A stretch of 11,696 bases of DNA from Sulfurimonas sp. (GCA_027011725.1 JALUZQ010000065.1:1-11696); one strand, 5' to 3'. Positions 1 through 8,800 are shown, numbered from the stretch's first letter. Numbers and translations are program-made. Notes: generated by a model from the letters alone, not told the origin.

Positions 1-1129
1 GGGCATTATCCTCAAAGGTGACATTAGAGTTTTTAAGATTTACATTTTTAACAAAGAGTGAAAAAGGAGTTGTTTGTGTACTCTTTTGCACACTCTTTTC
101 ACTCTGCGTTTTTTGATTTATCTTTACATACTCCATCCAGTCGATTGTTTTTGAAGCACTGCGTTTAGCCTTTACATTCAGACCATCTACTATCATAGCA
201 GCAATGTTTACTTTAGACTGCAAAGGCAATACATATATGTCACGCAGAGCAAATCGCTTCATCGTCAATATATCTTGCGCACCTTTTTTAGGCTTCAGAC
301 GAAGGTTATTGATACTGAGTTCTGTATTTTTAATTTGTGTTGCGTTTAGATCTTTCATATCAAACGCATACTCTGAGTGCAGTGTAATTGTTCCGTCTGC
401 TACTTCAATATTAAGCATATCTTTAACATAACGCCACTCTGTATAGAGTTTATTCGCCTTAAAATCCAGCACTCCACTCACCGCAAATGGTTCATAATGC
501 TTCACTTGTGTATGAATGTCTATAAAACCATTATCATTAAAGCCTGCAAAGAAGCGTAGTGTAGCCTTTGGCTTTTCATTCTCTTGTGTATCGACATTTT
601 TTAAACGCAGTCCAATGTTTTGTATGCCAAAATGGTATGGATCTTTTAAAGTCTTATCTGTAAGTGCAACTACACCATTATTTATCTTTACACTATTGAT
701 GATTATACGAGGAAGCACTGTGCTGCGTTTCGTATCTGCTTCTTTTTCTTTCTCGTTTGATACTTTTAAAATATTTAGAAGATTCAAACTTTTATCTTTG
801 TTACGTACCACATTTACATAAGGAGCATTCAGTTCTAAAGAGTGTAAAGCAAAAGCCCCATACACCAAAGCTGATGGATCCACATCGACAACAAGTGAGT
901 CAAAGGAGAGAAGCTCCTGCTTCTTAGCATCTTGCATTTTGTAGTCAAAAAGTGTCAGTTTAAATAAAAATGGGTTAAACAAGACAGAGTCTAAGGTTAC
1001 TGTGGCTTTTGTTTGTTTTTGGAGTGTTTCAACAAGTTTGGATTTAATGATTATTGGAAGAATAAGAAATCCCACTACAGCATACGCAATAGTGAGATAG
1101 AGAAAAAACTTTAAAAATTTACGTAACAT
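1..1129 (-). CDS. AsmA-like DUF748 family envelope protein, C-terminus cut off by window edge
   Basis: Reading the minus strand from the ATG at 1129 gives 376 codons without a stop to the left edge, so this is the N-terminal part of a longer protein. It starts MLRKFLKFFL, has one N-terminal membrane anchor at about residues 9-28, and then a long beta-rich, presumably periplasmic, region. The segment TVTLDSVLFNPFLFKLTLFD (residues 44-63) and the following 'SLVVDVDPSALVYGAFALHSLELNAP' style are typical of DUF748/AsmA-like proteins, which are large envelope proteins related to those handling lipid transport or outer-membrane homeostasis. The repeated 'IIINSVKINNG' and 'LFVKNVNLKNSNVTFED' elements (about 141-152 and 358-375) fit the repeating beta structure of this family. 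A GGAG Shine-Dalgarno lies just upstream (minus-strand TGGAGTTTCTC before ATG). It follows ccoG by 56 bases on the same strand with no clear terminator or promoter between, so co-transcription is likely. Family call is by recognition of sequence style; exact function is unknown. Confidence 0.8.
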   Translation of the reverse strand, partial: MLRKFLKFFLYLTIAYAVVGFLILPIIIKSKLVETLQKQTKATVTLDSVLFNPFLFKLTLFDYKMQDAKKQELLSFDSLVVDVDPSALVYGAFALHSLELNAPYVNVVRNKDKSLNLLNILKVSNEKEKEADTKRSTVLPRIIINSVKINNGVVALTDKTLKDPYHFGIQNIGLRLKNVDTQENEKPKATLRFFAGFNDNGFIDIHTQVKHYEPFAVSGVLDFKANKLYTEWRYVKDMLNIEVADGTITLHSEYAFDMKDLNATQIKNTELSINNLRLKPKKGAQDILTMKRFALRDIYVLPLQSKVNIAAMIVDGLNVKAKRSASKTIDWMEYVKINQKTQSEKSVQKSTQTTPFSLFVKNVNLKNSNVTFEDNA

Positions 1130-1185
1130 GAGAAACTCCACAAAATAGTTTTGTAAAGTTTATCTCATAATGCGTTAAAAAAGAA

Positions 1186-2646
1186 TTATCTCTGCGCAGC
1201 TTTTAATACACTCTCTTTAGGGAAAACGAATGTTGTTTCTCTGTAGACAGAGACTATTTTGTCCGGTTTACCGTTTTTATCAAGTGCGTATGCATGGATT
1301 TTAATAGGAATAATAGTATCTTTTCTCTTATTATCTACAAGCATATCTTCTGTCACAAGTGTAACGATTTTTTTCTTTTTCACACCCGGTACAACTTTAA
1401 ACGGTTTTGTTGGTTTCGCTATTTTTATTTTACCTTCCATACCTTTTGGAGGAATAACATCAAAATAGAACTTCATAGGTTTTGCTTCTGTATTTTGCAA
1501 TAAGAAGATATATGAATTCTCGACTTTAAACTTTCCGTTATCCAAAGGTTTGACCGCGTAAAGTCTTGTCTCTTTGTTAATGTTTAACAGCATATGCTCT
1601 TTTGTCGTACTCATATAACCAAGTGCGAACATTAAACCAACAAGCAGCGCCATATATGCTATGACTTTCGGGCGGAAGTATTTTGTTTTTCCTTTTCTCT
1701 CTACAATCTCATAATCACTCGACCATGTAACCAAAGAAGGTTTCCCAAGTTTACCCATAACAGTCGTACAAGCATCCACACACTCTAAACAGTTAATACA
1801 CTCTAACTGTAAACCTTGGCGGATATCGATATGTGTAGGACAAACAGTCACACACTTCTCACATGTTGTACACTCAGCATTAGGGTCGATCGCTTGAAGA
1901 TCTTTTTGCTTCGTTACAAGTTTACGATGCTCTCCGTTACCTTCATCTTCATAGATTTTTCCACCTCTATGCTCATCATAAAGTGCCATAATCGTATGCT
2001 CATCATATAAAACAGACTGAACACGAGAGTAAGGACACACATAAATACAGAAGTTCTCTTTCAAAAAGACAATGTCATAAATCAAGAATGCTGCAATACC
2101 AAGCACAAACCCGATCATTGTCATATGCTCACCAGGATTAGACAAGTACTTGAAGAAGTCTTCCGGCGGAATAAAGTACCACATAAAGTCTGCACCTGCA
2201 ATGAGTGCCAAGACAGTCCAAATAGTTATAGCTATTGCCTTCTTCGCTTTATTCTCAGGCTTAGACATATCCGGTTCTTGCTGTTTGTTCCCTATACGCT
2301 TACGTAAGTGTAGCAGTTTTGTCTCAATCAAGTCACGGTAAATTACACGAAACACAGTCTGCGGACATACCCATCCACAAAAAACACGTCCACCCATAAC
2401 CGTCATACCAAAGATGGTGATAAACATAAGCATCAATAAGAATGGCATCAAATAGAGCTCTTGCATATCAAAACGTACAAAAGCAAGATCGAGCTTCATT
2501 TTATCAAAGCTTAGTAGAAAGAAATGGTGTCCATTTATTTTTATCCACGGTAAAACAAGAGCAACGATCGTTGCTATCGCATACACGTAATAACGCTTAA
2601 TTCTCCAAGGTGTGGGGATCTCTATCCCTTTTTTTTCTTTACTCAT
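1186..2646 (-). CDS. ccoG: Cytochrome c oxidase accessory protein CcoG (RdxA/FixG family)
   Basis: A 486-residue inner-membrane polyferredoxin of the CcoG/FixG/RdxA family, which is needed for biogenesis of cbb3-type oxidase, where it is thought to handle copper reduction. Membrane helices are visible at about 18-36, 65-84, 139-157, 176-194 and 328-346. The family signature CGWVCPQTVFR is at 90-100, with a second paired-cysteine segment CIYVCPYSRVQS at 200-211. Two 4Fe-4S motifs follow: CTTCEKCVTVCP (C259, C262, C265, C269) and CINCLECVDAC (C283, C286, C289, C293). The region after the last helix (about 355-480) fits the Ig-like FixG C-terminal domain. Length is normal for the family, and no cluster ligand is missing. 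The start is supported by AGAGGAG six bases before the ATG. It lies 13 bases downstream of a recombinase-like regulator gene and so is probably translated from the same message. No ccoNOQP structural gene is present in the window, so here the accessory gene is separate from its oxidase genes or they lie further away. Confidence 0.96.
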   Translation of the reverse strand: MSKEKKGIEIPTPWRIKRYYVYAIATIVALVLPWIKINGHHFFLLSFDKMKLDLAFVRFDMQELYLMPFLLMLMFITIFGMTVMGGRVFCGWVCPQTVFRVIYRDLIETKLLHLRKRIGNKQQEPDMSKPENKAKKAIAITIWTVLALIAGADFMWYFIPPEDFFKYLSNPGEHMTMIGFVLGIAAFLIYDIVFLKENFCIYVCPYSRVQSVLYDEHTIMALYDEHRGGKIYEDEGNGEHRKLVTKQKDLQAIDPNAECTTCEKCVTVCPTHIDIRQGLQLECINCLECVDACTTVMGKLGKPSLVTWSSDYEIVERKGKTKYFRPKVIAYMALLVGLMFALGYMSTTKEHMLLNINKETRLYAVKPLDNGKFKVENSYIFLLQNTEAKPMKFYFDVIPPKGMEGKIKIAKPTKPFKVVPGVKKKKIVTLVTEDMLVDNKRKDTIIPIKIHAYALDKNGKPDKIVSVYRETTFVFPKESVLKAAQR

Positions 2647-2659
2647 TTTTTCTCCTCTT

Positions 2660-3295
2660 TTATTGTGGACAGACGATAGTATCTATGACTCTCTCTTCCG
2701 CATTATCTGTTGTCTCCGACACCAGTGAACCTGATGCAACTTGTCGTAACTCTCGTGACTCAATATAGTCTTTAAGCGAACTTCTACTCACATTCAAAAG
2801 GCGTGCCATTTCACTGACACTCTTTCCTTCTCTGATATATGTCAAAAGATCGTTTATATAGACATCAAATTTTGAGCTTGATCTACTTCCTTTTGGACGA
2901 CCAATCACACGCTTCGCACTCTCTTGCAGTTTTTGACGCAGTTGGTCCATAAGACCCAGTATCAACATAGCACTGCTACGCTGAGACATAATGACGGAGT
3001 GTTTGATGAAATGTACTTCATACTCATTTTTCATCAAACAACTCACCATCTGCACCAAATCTTCCATATTTGTACTTAGCACCCAAACATCATACACGAG
3101 CAGTGTTGCTTTTGCATGTGATTGAAAATACTTCGTCACTTCACTTCTCTCATCAAGACGCTTATTTTGCGAAGTATGGTCCAAAAACTCTTCATCTATG
3201 GTAATACCATTAGCAATAGCATACGAGTTCACATGCTGCAGTTGTTCATGTACCGCAAGAAAGTTTTTATCTGGACGGATATATGCTATAACCAT
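2660..3295 (-). CDS. Catalytically dead serine-recombinase-like DNA-binding protein, probable transcriptional regulator
   Basis: 211 residues. The N-terminal ~120 residues follow the fold pattern of resolvase/invertase catalytic domains: AYIRPDK at 4-10, a 'DEEFLDHTSQNKRLDER' stretch at 34-50, LLVYDVWVLSTNMEDLVQM at 65-83, and 'EYEVHFI' at 91-97. The C-terminal part has the invertase-like hinge IGRPKGS (131-137) and a helix-turn-helix (about 155-180, SVSEMARLLNVSRSSLKDYI). Aligned by eye to gamma-delta resolvase, the nucleophile Ser10 falls on Asp9, and the LDRLGR motif (Asp67, Arg68, Arg71) falls on WVLSTN, so all these catalytic positions are replaced. It should therefore bind DNA but not recombine it. 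No transposase genes, res/gix-like sites or invertible segment flank it. It is the first gene of a probable operon with ccoG, and its promoter carries three copies of an inverted motif, which suggests autoregulation. The ATG at 3295 has AGAGG ten bases upstream. Automatic annotation would likely call it 'recombinase family protein'; the regulatory role is inference. Confidence 0.85.
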   Translation of the reverse strand: MVIAYIRPDKNFLAVHEQLQHVNSYAIANGITIDEEFLDHTSQNKRLDERSEVTKYFQSHAKATLLVYDVWVLSTNMEDLVQMVSCLMKNEYEVHFIKHSVIMSQRSSAMLILGLMDQLRQKLQESAKRVIGRPKGSRSSSKFDVYINDLLTYIREGKSVSEMARLLNVSRSSLKDYIESRELRQVASGSLVSETTDNAEERVIDTIVCPQ

Positions 3296-3327
3296 GGCGA
3301 CAAAACCTCTCTATTTTTTAAATTTCG

Positions 3328-3388
3328 TCGTCATTATAGCAGCTTATGACGAATAAAGTCAATTAATTTAAGCTTTAATTCGTCATAA
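3328..3388. promoter_or_regulatory. Three-copy inverted TCGTCATAA motif array across the promoter, probable operator
   Basis: Three copies are visible: TCGTCATTA at 3328-3336 (forward, one mismatch), TTATGACGAAT at 3344-3354 (reverse) and ATTCGTCATAA at 3378-3388 (forward). Copies two and three are a perfect 11-base inverted repeat with a 23-base spacer. Copies one and two form a second inverted repeat with a 7-base spacer. Relative to the minus-strand promoter, copy three is upstream of -35, copy two is inside the -35/-10 spacer and copy one overlaps the -10 and start region. This placement fits binding sites for a repressor or autoregulator, and the adjacent recombinase-like protein is the obvious candidate. 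The outer pair could also fold as a hairpin after the TraF-like gene's stop codon, but no T-tract follows, so a terminator is less likely. Confidence 0.6.
3333..3362 (-). promoter_or_regulatory. Sigma-70 type promoter for the recombinase-like gene and ccoG
   Basis: On the minus strand TTGACT (3357-3362) and TATAAT (3333-3338) are separated by 18 bases, and the -10 is preceded by TGC, making an extended -10 element (TGCTATAAT). Transcription would start near 3326, giving a leader of about 30 bases before the ATG at 3295. It is the best promoter match in the window and lies directly upstream of the regulator gene, in the 105-base gap after the TraF-like gene. Confidence 0.75.
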
Positions 3389-3400
3389 ATTGAGGATTTT

Positions 3401-4600
3401 TTACCAACCTATGCCTAAACCGATGACATATCGTCTGTCTTCTAACTGTCCAATGACTGAACCGAGTTGTTCTTGATAGGTTGCTACTTGAAGTTTTACA
3501 AGGGTGAGTTGCATATCTAAACCGGCAGTATATGCACCTTTATATAGACCTGCGTTGAGTGTTGCCATAAACCATGAGTTATCAAGCAGCTCTAAGCTCG
3601 CACCTGCGCGGAGATGGTTCATTACCTCATAACCGATGTCGGCATTTGTATATTGATCGTAAGGACTGCTACTGTTATAGTTTTCAATTCTTGCTTGTTG
3701 TGAGTTAAAGAGGTCTGTATAATCAACAGAGAACTTCAATGAATTGGCCCAAGATATCTCTGGAGAGATAGAAGCTCCAAGGTTTACAGAAAGCGGCTGA
3801 GAGCCATAAGCATCAAAGGTCATATTTCCTATATTCATGATACTCAGACCAAGCGCAGGGTTCCATGCTTTGTTTGCAAACTCGTACAAAACACCCACAT
3901 CCACACCAAAACCGGAATTATCGACTTCATAATTATCTTGAAGATACTCTGCAAGATCATCTTTATGTTGTGTTATCTCTCCTGCATCGATTGCCGCTTC
4001 ATAAGATTTTTGCTTGATATATTTAGCACTCACACCTACTGTTACATCACCATTTAACATTCCATTTAAAAAATCACTTGAAAGTCCATGATATTTTTTA
4101 GCACTTGCTAAAAAAAGACCACCATATACTCGACTATGTGTCTCTAACACGCCGTTACTTCCACTGTTCGCATGAGGAATAAAGTTTGCATCAGATGCTG
4201 CTAAAATACCAAAAGAGTACGCTGTATCATTTGCTGCATGGTAAGAAAAAGAGGTATAGTTTGAGATATTTATATTAAAGGTGTCTCCAGAATATTTGTT
4301 TATTACATCCTGTGTATCTTGTGTTGTATCCGCTTTTTGCAGATCATCTGAAAAACTTTTAATTTTTTCAGAACCGGAAACACTTAGTCCAAGTATCTCC
4401 GCTTCAATCCCATGACTTTTTTTAATTTTTATAATGCCGGCAGGGTTGCTGAAAATAGATGTAGAGTAGCCCCCAACAGCCGTATTTGCTCCCCCCATAC
4501 CCATAATACGAGGATCTTTATATAAAAACTCCTGCGTTGACATATCTGCATAGAGCAGACTACTAAGTGCAATGAGTGATAATGGTATAATTTTCTTCAT
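3401..4600 (-). CDS. TraF-type (TraF_2-like) outer-membrane beta-barrel protein
   Basis: 399 residues starting MKKIIPLSLIALSSLLYA, a standard signal peptide with a likely cut after residue 18. The mature protein begins with STQEFLYKDPRIMGMGGANT (21-40) and then AVGGYSTSIFSNPAGI (41-56), the pattern seen in the 'conjugal transfer protein TraF' (PF13729-like) and OmpP1/FadL-PorV-type barrels ('GMGGA...A....NPAG'). The rest alternates hydrophobic and polar residues with many Gly, Asn and Tyr, and it ends in GLGIGW, an aromatic C-terminus as expected for insertion by the BAM complex. Despite the family name, nothing in the window points to conjugation, so the name should not be read as function. 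It begins 17 bases after the lipoprotein gene, preceded by GGGGGA about 10 bases before the ATG, and is likely translated from the same message. A partnership with the lipoprotein at the outer membrane is inference. Confidence 0.8.
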   Translation of the reverse strand: MKKIIPLSLIALSSLLYADMSTQEFLYKDPRIMGMGGANTAVGGYSTSIFSNPAGIIKIKKSHGIEAEILGLSVSGSEKIKSFSDDLQKADTTQDTQDVINKYSGDTFNINISNYTSFSYHAANDTAYSFGILAASDANFIPHANSGSNGVLETHSRVYGGLFLASAKKYHGLSSDFLNGMLNGDVTVGVSAKYIKQKSYEAAIDAGEITQHKDDLAEYLQDNYEVDNSGFGVDVGVLYEFANKAWNPALGLSIMNIGNMTFDAYGSQPLSVNLGASISPEISWANSLKFSVDYTDLFNSQQARIENYNSSSPYDQYTNADIGYEVMNHLRAGASLELLDNSWFMATLNAGLYKGAYTAGLDMQLTLVKLQVATYQEQLGSVIGQLEDRRYVIGLGIGW

Positions 4601-4617
4601 AGTTTCTTTTCCCCCGA

Positions 4618-5706
4618 CTATTTTTGTAGATAATCTATGATATTTTGAATCGTAACATTCCCATCAGGACTACCTGTTATCTCTTCTTTAAAATCATCAA
4701 TACTTTTTGTAATGTCAGGATCTCCTGATACTGCAGCAATAGCATCTGAACCACCATTAAGCGTATCTACAAGAAGTTGTGCCACACCCAATGTATTGTT
4801 TGCATCCATCACAACAGGACACGCGTAACAGTCAGCGGCAGCAGGATTTGCCAAGTCTATAGAGCCATCGTCATTCTCAATGCCTTCACACGCACTTCTA
4901 TCTCCACTTGCATCACAATATCCATCTGTTACTACCGTTGTATTGTTTGCATCTCGTGTCGCACTTTTTGCAAGTCTGTAAAAAGTCCCAACTCCCGTAT
5001 ATGAGACATCAACCTTTGCAAAAGGGTAACCACTGATATTAATATCACTTGCACTGATTGTAGTATCTGATTTTGGAGTATACGTAGGATCGATTACCCA
5101 TGCAAGAGCATCTAAACTCGCACGCATATCATTTGGTGTGGAACTAGAATTACTATCGATAGAGTTCACAAGAGTATTTACATCACCTGTCAAATATGTG
5201 ATGGTATTTGCAGCCTTTATAGTTTCGTTAAAACCAATATATAAACATGCATTTGCCAACCTTGGATCATCTATCAATTTTAAGTTTGCAGCAGAACACA
5301 ATACACTCGACTCGGTAATATTCCCTTTTTGTATTGCTTTGGCATAGTATTTACTTGCTGTTGTAAGCAGAGGAAGAGAGTTCCCGTTTTTCTTCTCGTC
5401 AACACTTGTTAAAAATGACGTAAATGCACCATTTCCATCATCGTTTGAATCAATAACCATATTGATGATATCACTCACACTATACCCTGACTTACCCATA
5501 TACGCAGCAGCCAGATTCATATTTAAATCACTTGAAGTGTAAGCATCTGCACATTTTCCCTCTAAGTCGGAAATAGCACTGTCATATCTCCCCTCATCAA
5601 TGGCCTTTTGCACATCTATTCTACATGTCGTATTGTCATCTCCACAGCCAGAGAACATCACTGCAGCTGCTATCAATGATGCTGAAATAACTTTTTTATA
5701 CATCAT
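4618..5706 (-). CDS. Putative lipoprotein of unknown function with TPR-like N-terminus and several cysteines
   Basis: 362 residues from the ATG at 5706 (MMYKKVISAS...). An in-frame ATG at 5739 exists, but it lies inside the -10 box of the best promoter, whereas GGGAGG (5711-5716) sits 4 and 7 bases before the tandem ATGs at 5706 and 5703, so one of these is the real start. The signal segment ends in MFSGC, a lipobox with an atypical Phe at -3, and the lipidated residue is Cys21. Residues 30-70 (AIDEGRYDSAISDLEG, then LNMNLAAAYMGKSGY) look like one or two TPR-type helix pairs. Eight further cysteines (28, 52, 137, 154, 264, 273, 293, 296) include a late cluster ending CYAC, suggesting disulfides in the periplasm. 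The tail DGNVTIQNIIDYLQK is helical. I do not recognise a named family. It is the first gene of an operon with the TraF-type barrel. Confidence 0.8.
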   Translation of the reverse strand: MMYKKVISASLIAAAVMFSGCGDDNTTCRIDVQKAIDEGRYDSAISDLEGKCADAYTSSDLNMNLAAAYMGKSGYSVSDIINMVIDSNDDGNGAFTSFLTSVDEKKNGNSLPLLTTASKYYAKAIQKGNITESSVLCSAANLKLIDDPRLANACLYIGFNETIKAANTITYLTGDVNTLVNSIDSNSSSTPNDMRASLDALAWVIDPTYTPKSDTTISASDINISGYPFAKVDVSYTGVGTFYRLAKSATRDANNTTVVTDGYCDASGDRSACEGIENDDGSIDLANPAAADCYACPVVMDANNTLGVAQLLVDTLNGGSDAIAAVSGDPDITKSIDDFKEEITGSPDGNVTIQNIIDYLQK

Positions 5707-5737
5707 TTTTCCTCCCTTTTTTTTCTTAAATATGACC

Positions 5738-5743
5738 ATTATA
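5738..5743 (-). promoter_or_regulatory. Extended -10 promoter for the lipoprotein/TraF-like operon
   Basis: The minus strand reads TGATATAAT, an extended -10 (TGN-TATAAT), with the hexamer at 5738-5743. The region 17 bases upstream is a run of A and T without a clear -35. The start site would be near 5731, leaving a leader of about 25 bases with a strong GGGAGG ribosome site (5711-5716). Confidence 0.6.
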
Positions 5744-5841
5744 TCAGATAATTTTTTAATTTTAATAAAATCTACAAAGCCATCTTTATGCTCTTATAGG
5801 GTAAAATAGCAATAACTATTTTTCTATAAAAGATTTGATAA

Positions 5842-8800
5842 ATGACAACAAAACAGTATATTTTAGAGACTATTAAAAAGCGCCCGATGATTATTGACGG
5901 GGCGATGGGAACACAGCTCCAGCAGCGTGATGATGAGATTCCTAAAGAGGCATGGGAAGGCAATGAGGGGTGTAACGAGCTTCTCAATGTCACTGCTCCT
6001 GAGGTCATGAACGATATATTTCGTGCCTACCTTACAGCCGGTGCAGACCTCATCACAACCAATACCTTTGGCTCATTCAGCTGGGTTTTGGATGAGTACG
6101 ACATAGCAGATCGTGCGTATGAGCTCACCAAGGCAGGTGCCGAACTTGTCAAAAAACAGTGTGAAGCATTCTCTACTCCTGAACATCCACGTTTTTGTCT
6201 TGGCTCCATCGGTCCGGGAACAAAACTGCCATCACTTGGGCATATCACTTACGATGAGATGTACGAAGGTTATACTGAGTTTTGTCTTGCTCTCATTGAC
6301 GGAGGCGTCGATGTTTTTCTCATAGAGACTGCTCAGGACCCTCTACAAATAAAAGCTGCGCTACATGCCATTGGGGAAGCGAATAGACAAAGAGATACTG
6401 AAATTCCTATTATGGTTTCTGTTACCATCGAGCTTAGCGGTACGATGCTAATCGGTACCGATGCACAGACCATTGCTACTATTATGGAGCCTTTTGACAT
6501 CTTAAGTCTTGGTTTTAACTGTGGAACAGGACCTGAACAGGTTTTAAAACATGTAAAAACACTCAGCGAAGTGTGGCACACGCCTATCAGTGTGCATGCA
6601 AACGCAGGTCTGCCTCAGAACCGTGGCGGCTACACTTACTACCCAATGGGCCCAGACGAGTTTGTCGAACAGCAAAAGAAATTTCTCGAATATGACGGAG
6701 TAAGCTTTTTGGGTGGTTGTTGTGGAACGACCCCCCAACATATTCGCGCACTTGTAAACGCAGTAAGCTCCATCACACCAAAAGCACCGACAGGTTCACA
6801 TCCGACATCCATTGCTTCACTCTTTAACACCGTAGAGCTAATGCAAAAACCGGCTCCACTGCTCATAGGTGAGCGCTCAAACGCAACGGGCTCAAAAGCC
6901 TTTCGTGAACTGCTTTTAGCCGAAGATTACGAGGGCACTCTCTCTGTTGCACAGCAACAGGTACGTGCAGGTGCTCACGTTTTAGATGTCAATGTCGGCT
7001 TTGCAGGGCGTGATGAGAAAAAAGATATGAACGCAGTCATGGCTCTTTATGCACAAAAGATCGCCATTCCTCTTATGCCAGACTCCACCCAAACAAGCGG
7101 GCTTGAAACAGCCCTCAAACATATAGGTGGAAAAGCCATTCTCAACTCTGTCAACCTTGAAGATGGAGAAGAGAAGTTCGATGCTGTATGTGCCTTGGCT
7201 AAAAAGTTTGGAGCTTCACTTGTCTGTCTCACTATAGACGAAAAGGGAATGGCTAAAACAGTAGAGAAAAAACTCGAAGTCGCAGAGCGCATCATCGACC
7301 TTGCAACAAATCGCCACGGCATCAAAAAAGAGGACTTAGTCTTTGATGTACTGACCTTTACACTTGGAAGTGGTGATGAGGAGTACTGGGATGCCGGTAT
7401 AAATACCATAGAAGCAATTCGCCAACTACGCCAAAAACACCCGGAAGTCGGTGCAACACTTGGTCTTTCAAACATCTCTTTTGGTCTTGATAAAGATGCC
7501 AGACCATACCTAAACTCTATGTTCTTGCACCACTGTGTTCAAGCAGGACTTACTTCGGTCATTATCAACGTGAAGCATATCATCCCTCTCAATAAAATTC
7601 CTAAAGAGGATCAAGAGATCTGTGATGACCTTATCTTTAACCGTAAGCCAAACGGAGAAGCACTCTTTACTTTCATAGAGCACTTTAGCAAAAAAGAGGC
7701 TGTGGACAATGACGCAGTAGATGAAGCCTACCTTGCGATGAACGATGAAGAAAAAATTGCAAAACTACTCATGGATGGCGATAAAGACAGAATGATCCCT
7801 CTTGTTGAGGAGGTACGTCATAAGATCAAACCCGAGGTCATTGTCAATGAGATTCTCATCGATGCTATGAAAGTTGTCGGTGAGCTCTTTGGTTCAGGAC
7901 AGATGCAGCTTCCTTTCGTACTCCAATCAGCCGAGACGATGAAAAAGACAGTGGACTACCTCAACCCTTTCCTGCCAAAAGTAGAAAAAGAGGTTGATAC
8001 TACCCTTGTGCTTGGAACGGTAAAAGGGGATGTGCATGACGTTGGAAAAAACCTTGTGGATATCATTCTCTCAAACAACGGCTACAAGGTCAAAAACCTT
8101 GGTATCAAAGTAGAGCTTGAGCAGTTCTTAGATACTCTCAATGATGGGCATGTCTCAGCACTTGGCTTTAGCGGTCTGCTTGTAAAGTCAACACAAGTTA
8201 TGCTTGAAAATCTTACAACACTTGAAGAAAAAGGTATTCAAATCCCTATCTTACTCGGTGGTGCTGCACTGACACGTTCATTCATTGATGATTTTTGCCG
8301 CAAAGCCTACAGTGGGCCTATATTTTACTGTAAAGATGCCTTTGACGGGGTTACCGCTATGAGCCGTATCGAAGCGGGAAATATGGACACTAACCTCCAC
8401 CCGGATGCTCCCGAAGTAGAGAAAAAAGAGGAAAAAGAGTACGTCATTCCTCCATTTGAAGAGATAAAAATGCCTTCTCGTGATGTACCTGTGCCGACGC
8501 CTCCATTTTGGGGAAGACGTGAGATTAAACTCACCCCGCAACAGATAGAGATGGCATTTGAGTGGATAAACCACAAACTGCTCTTTAAATCACGCTGGGG
8601 GTACTCCTCAAAAGGGATGAGCAAAGAAGCATATCAAAAACAACTCGATGAAGTTGTCTGGCCGGCCTATGAGAAACTCAAAAAACGCTTTATAGATGAA
8701 CAGCTCTTTGAGCCGACCATTTTATATGGATACTGGCCGTGTCGCAGTGATGACACTTCATTGCTTATTTTTGATGAGAGTGAGGGGTGGTTCAATGAAG

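Noticed and set aside
204..821. Plus-strand short open frames at the left end
   Set aside because: They are antisense to the continuous DUF748 reading frame that covers 1-1129 and lack ribosome sites.
2660..3295. Active site-specific recombinase or phase-variation invertase
   Set aside because: The catalytic serine and key arginines are not present, and no inverted crossover sites or invertible promoter are found around it.
3344..3388. Inverted repeat as an intrinsic terminator of the TraF-like gene
   Set aside because: The stem is AT-rich with a long loop, has no T-tract, and overlaps a strong promoter and a third copy of the motif; an operator explains more.
3401..4600. Conjugation gene implied by the TraF family name
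   Set aside because: No other tra, mob or type IV secretion genes are in the window, and the protein looks like a general outer-membrane barrel.
5707..5841. Cobalamin or SAM riboswitch upstream of metH
   Set aside because: The gap is only 135 bases, most of it AT-rich promoter sequence, with no B12-box or recognisable riboswitch core.
7047..7475. Minus-strand open frame inside metH
   Set aside because: It lies fully opposite conserved metH codons and its product is serine-rich low-information sequence.
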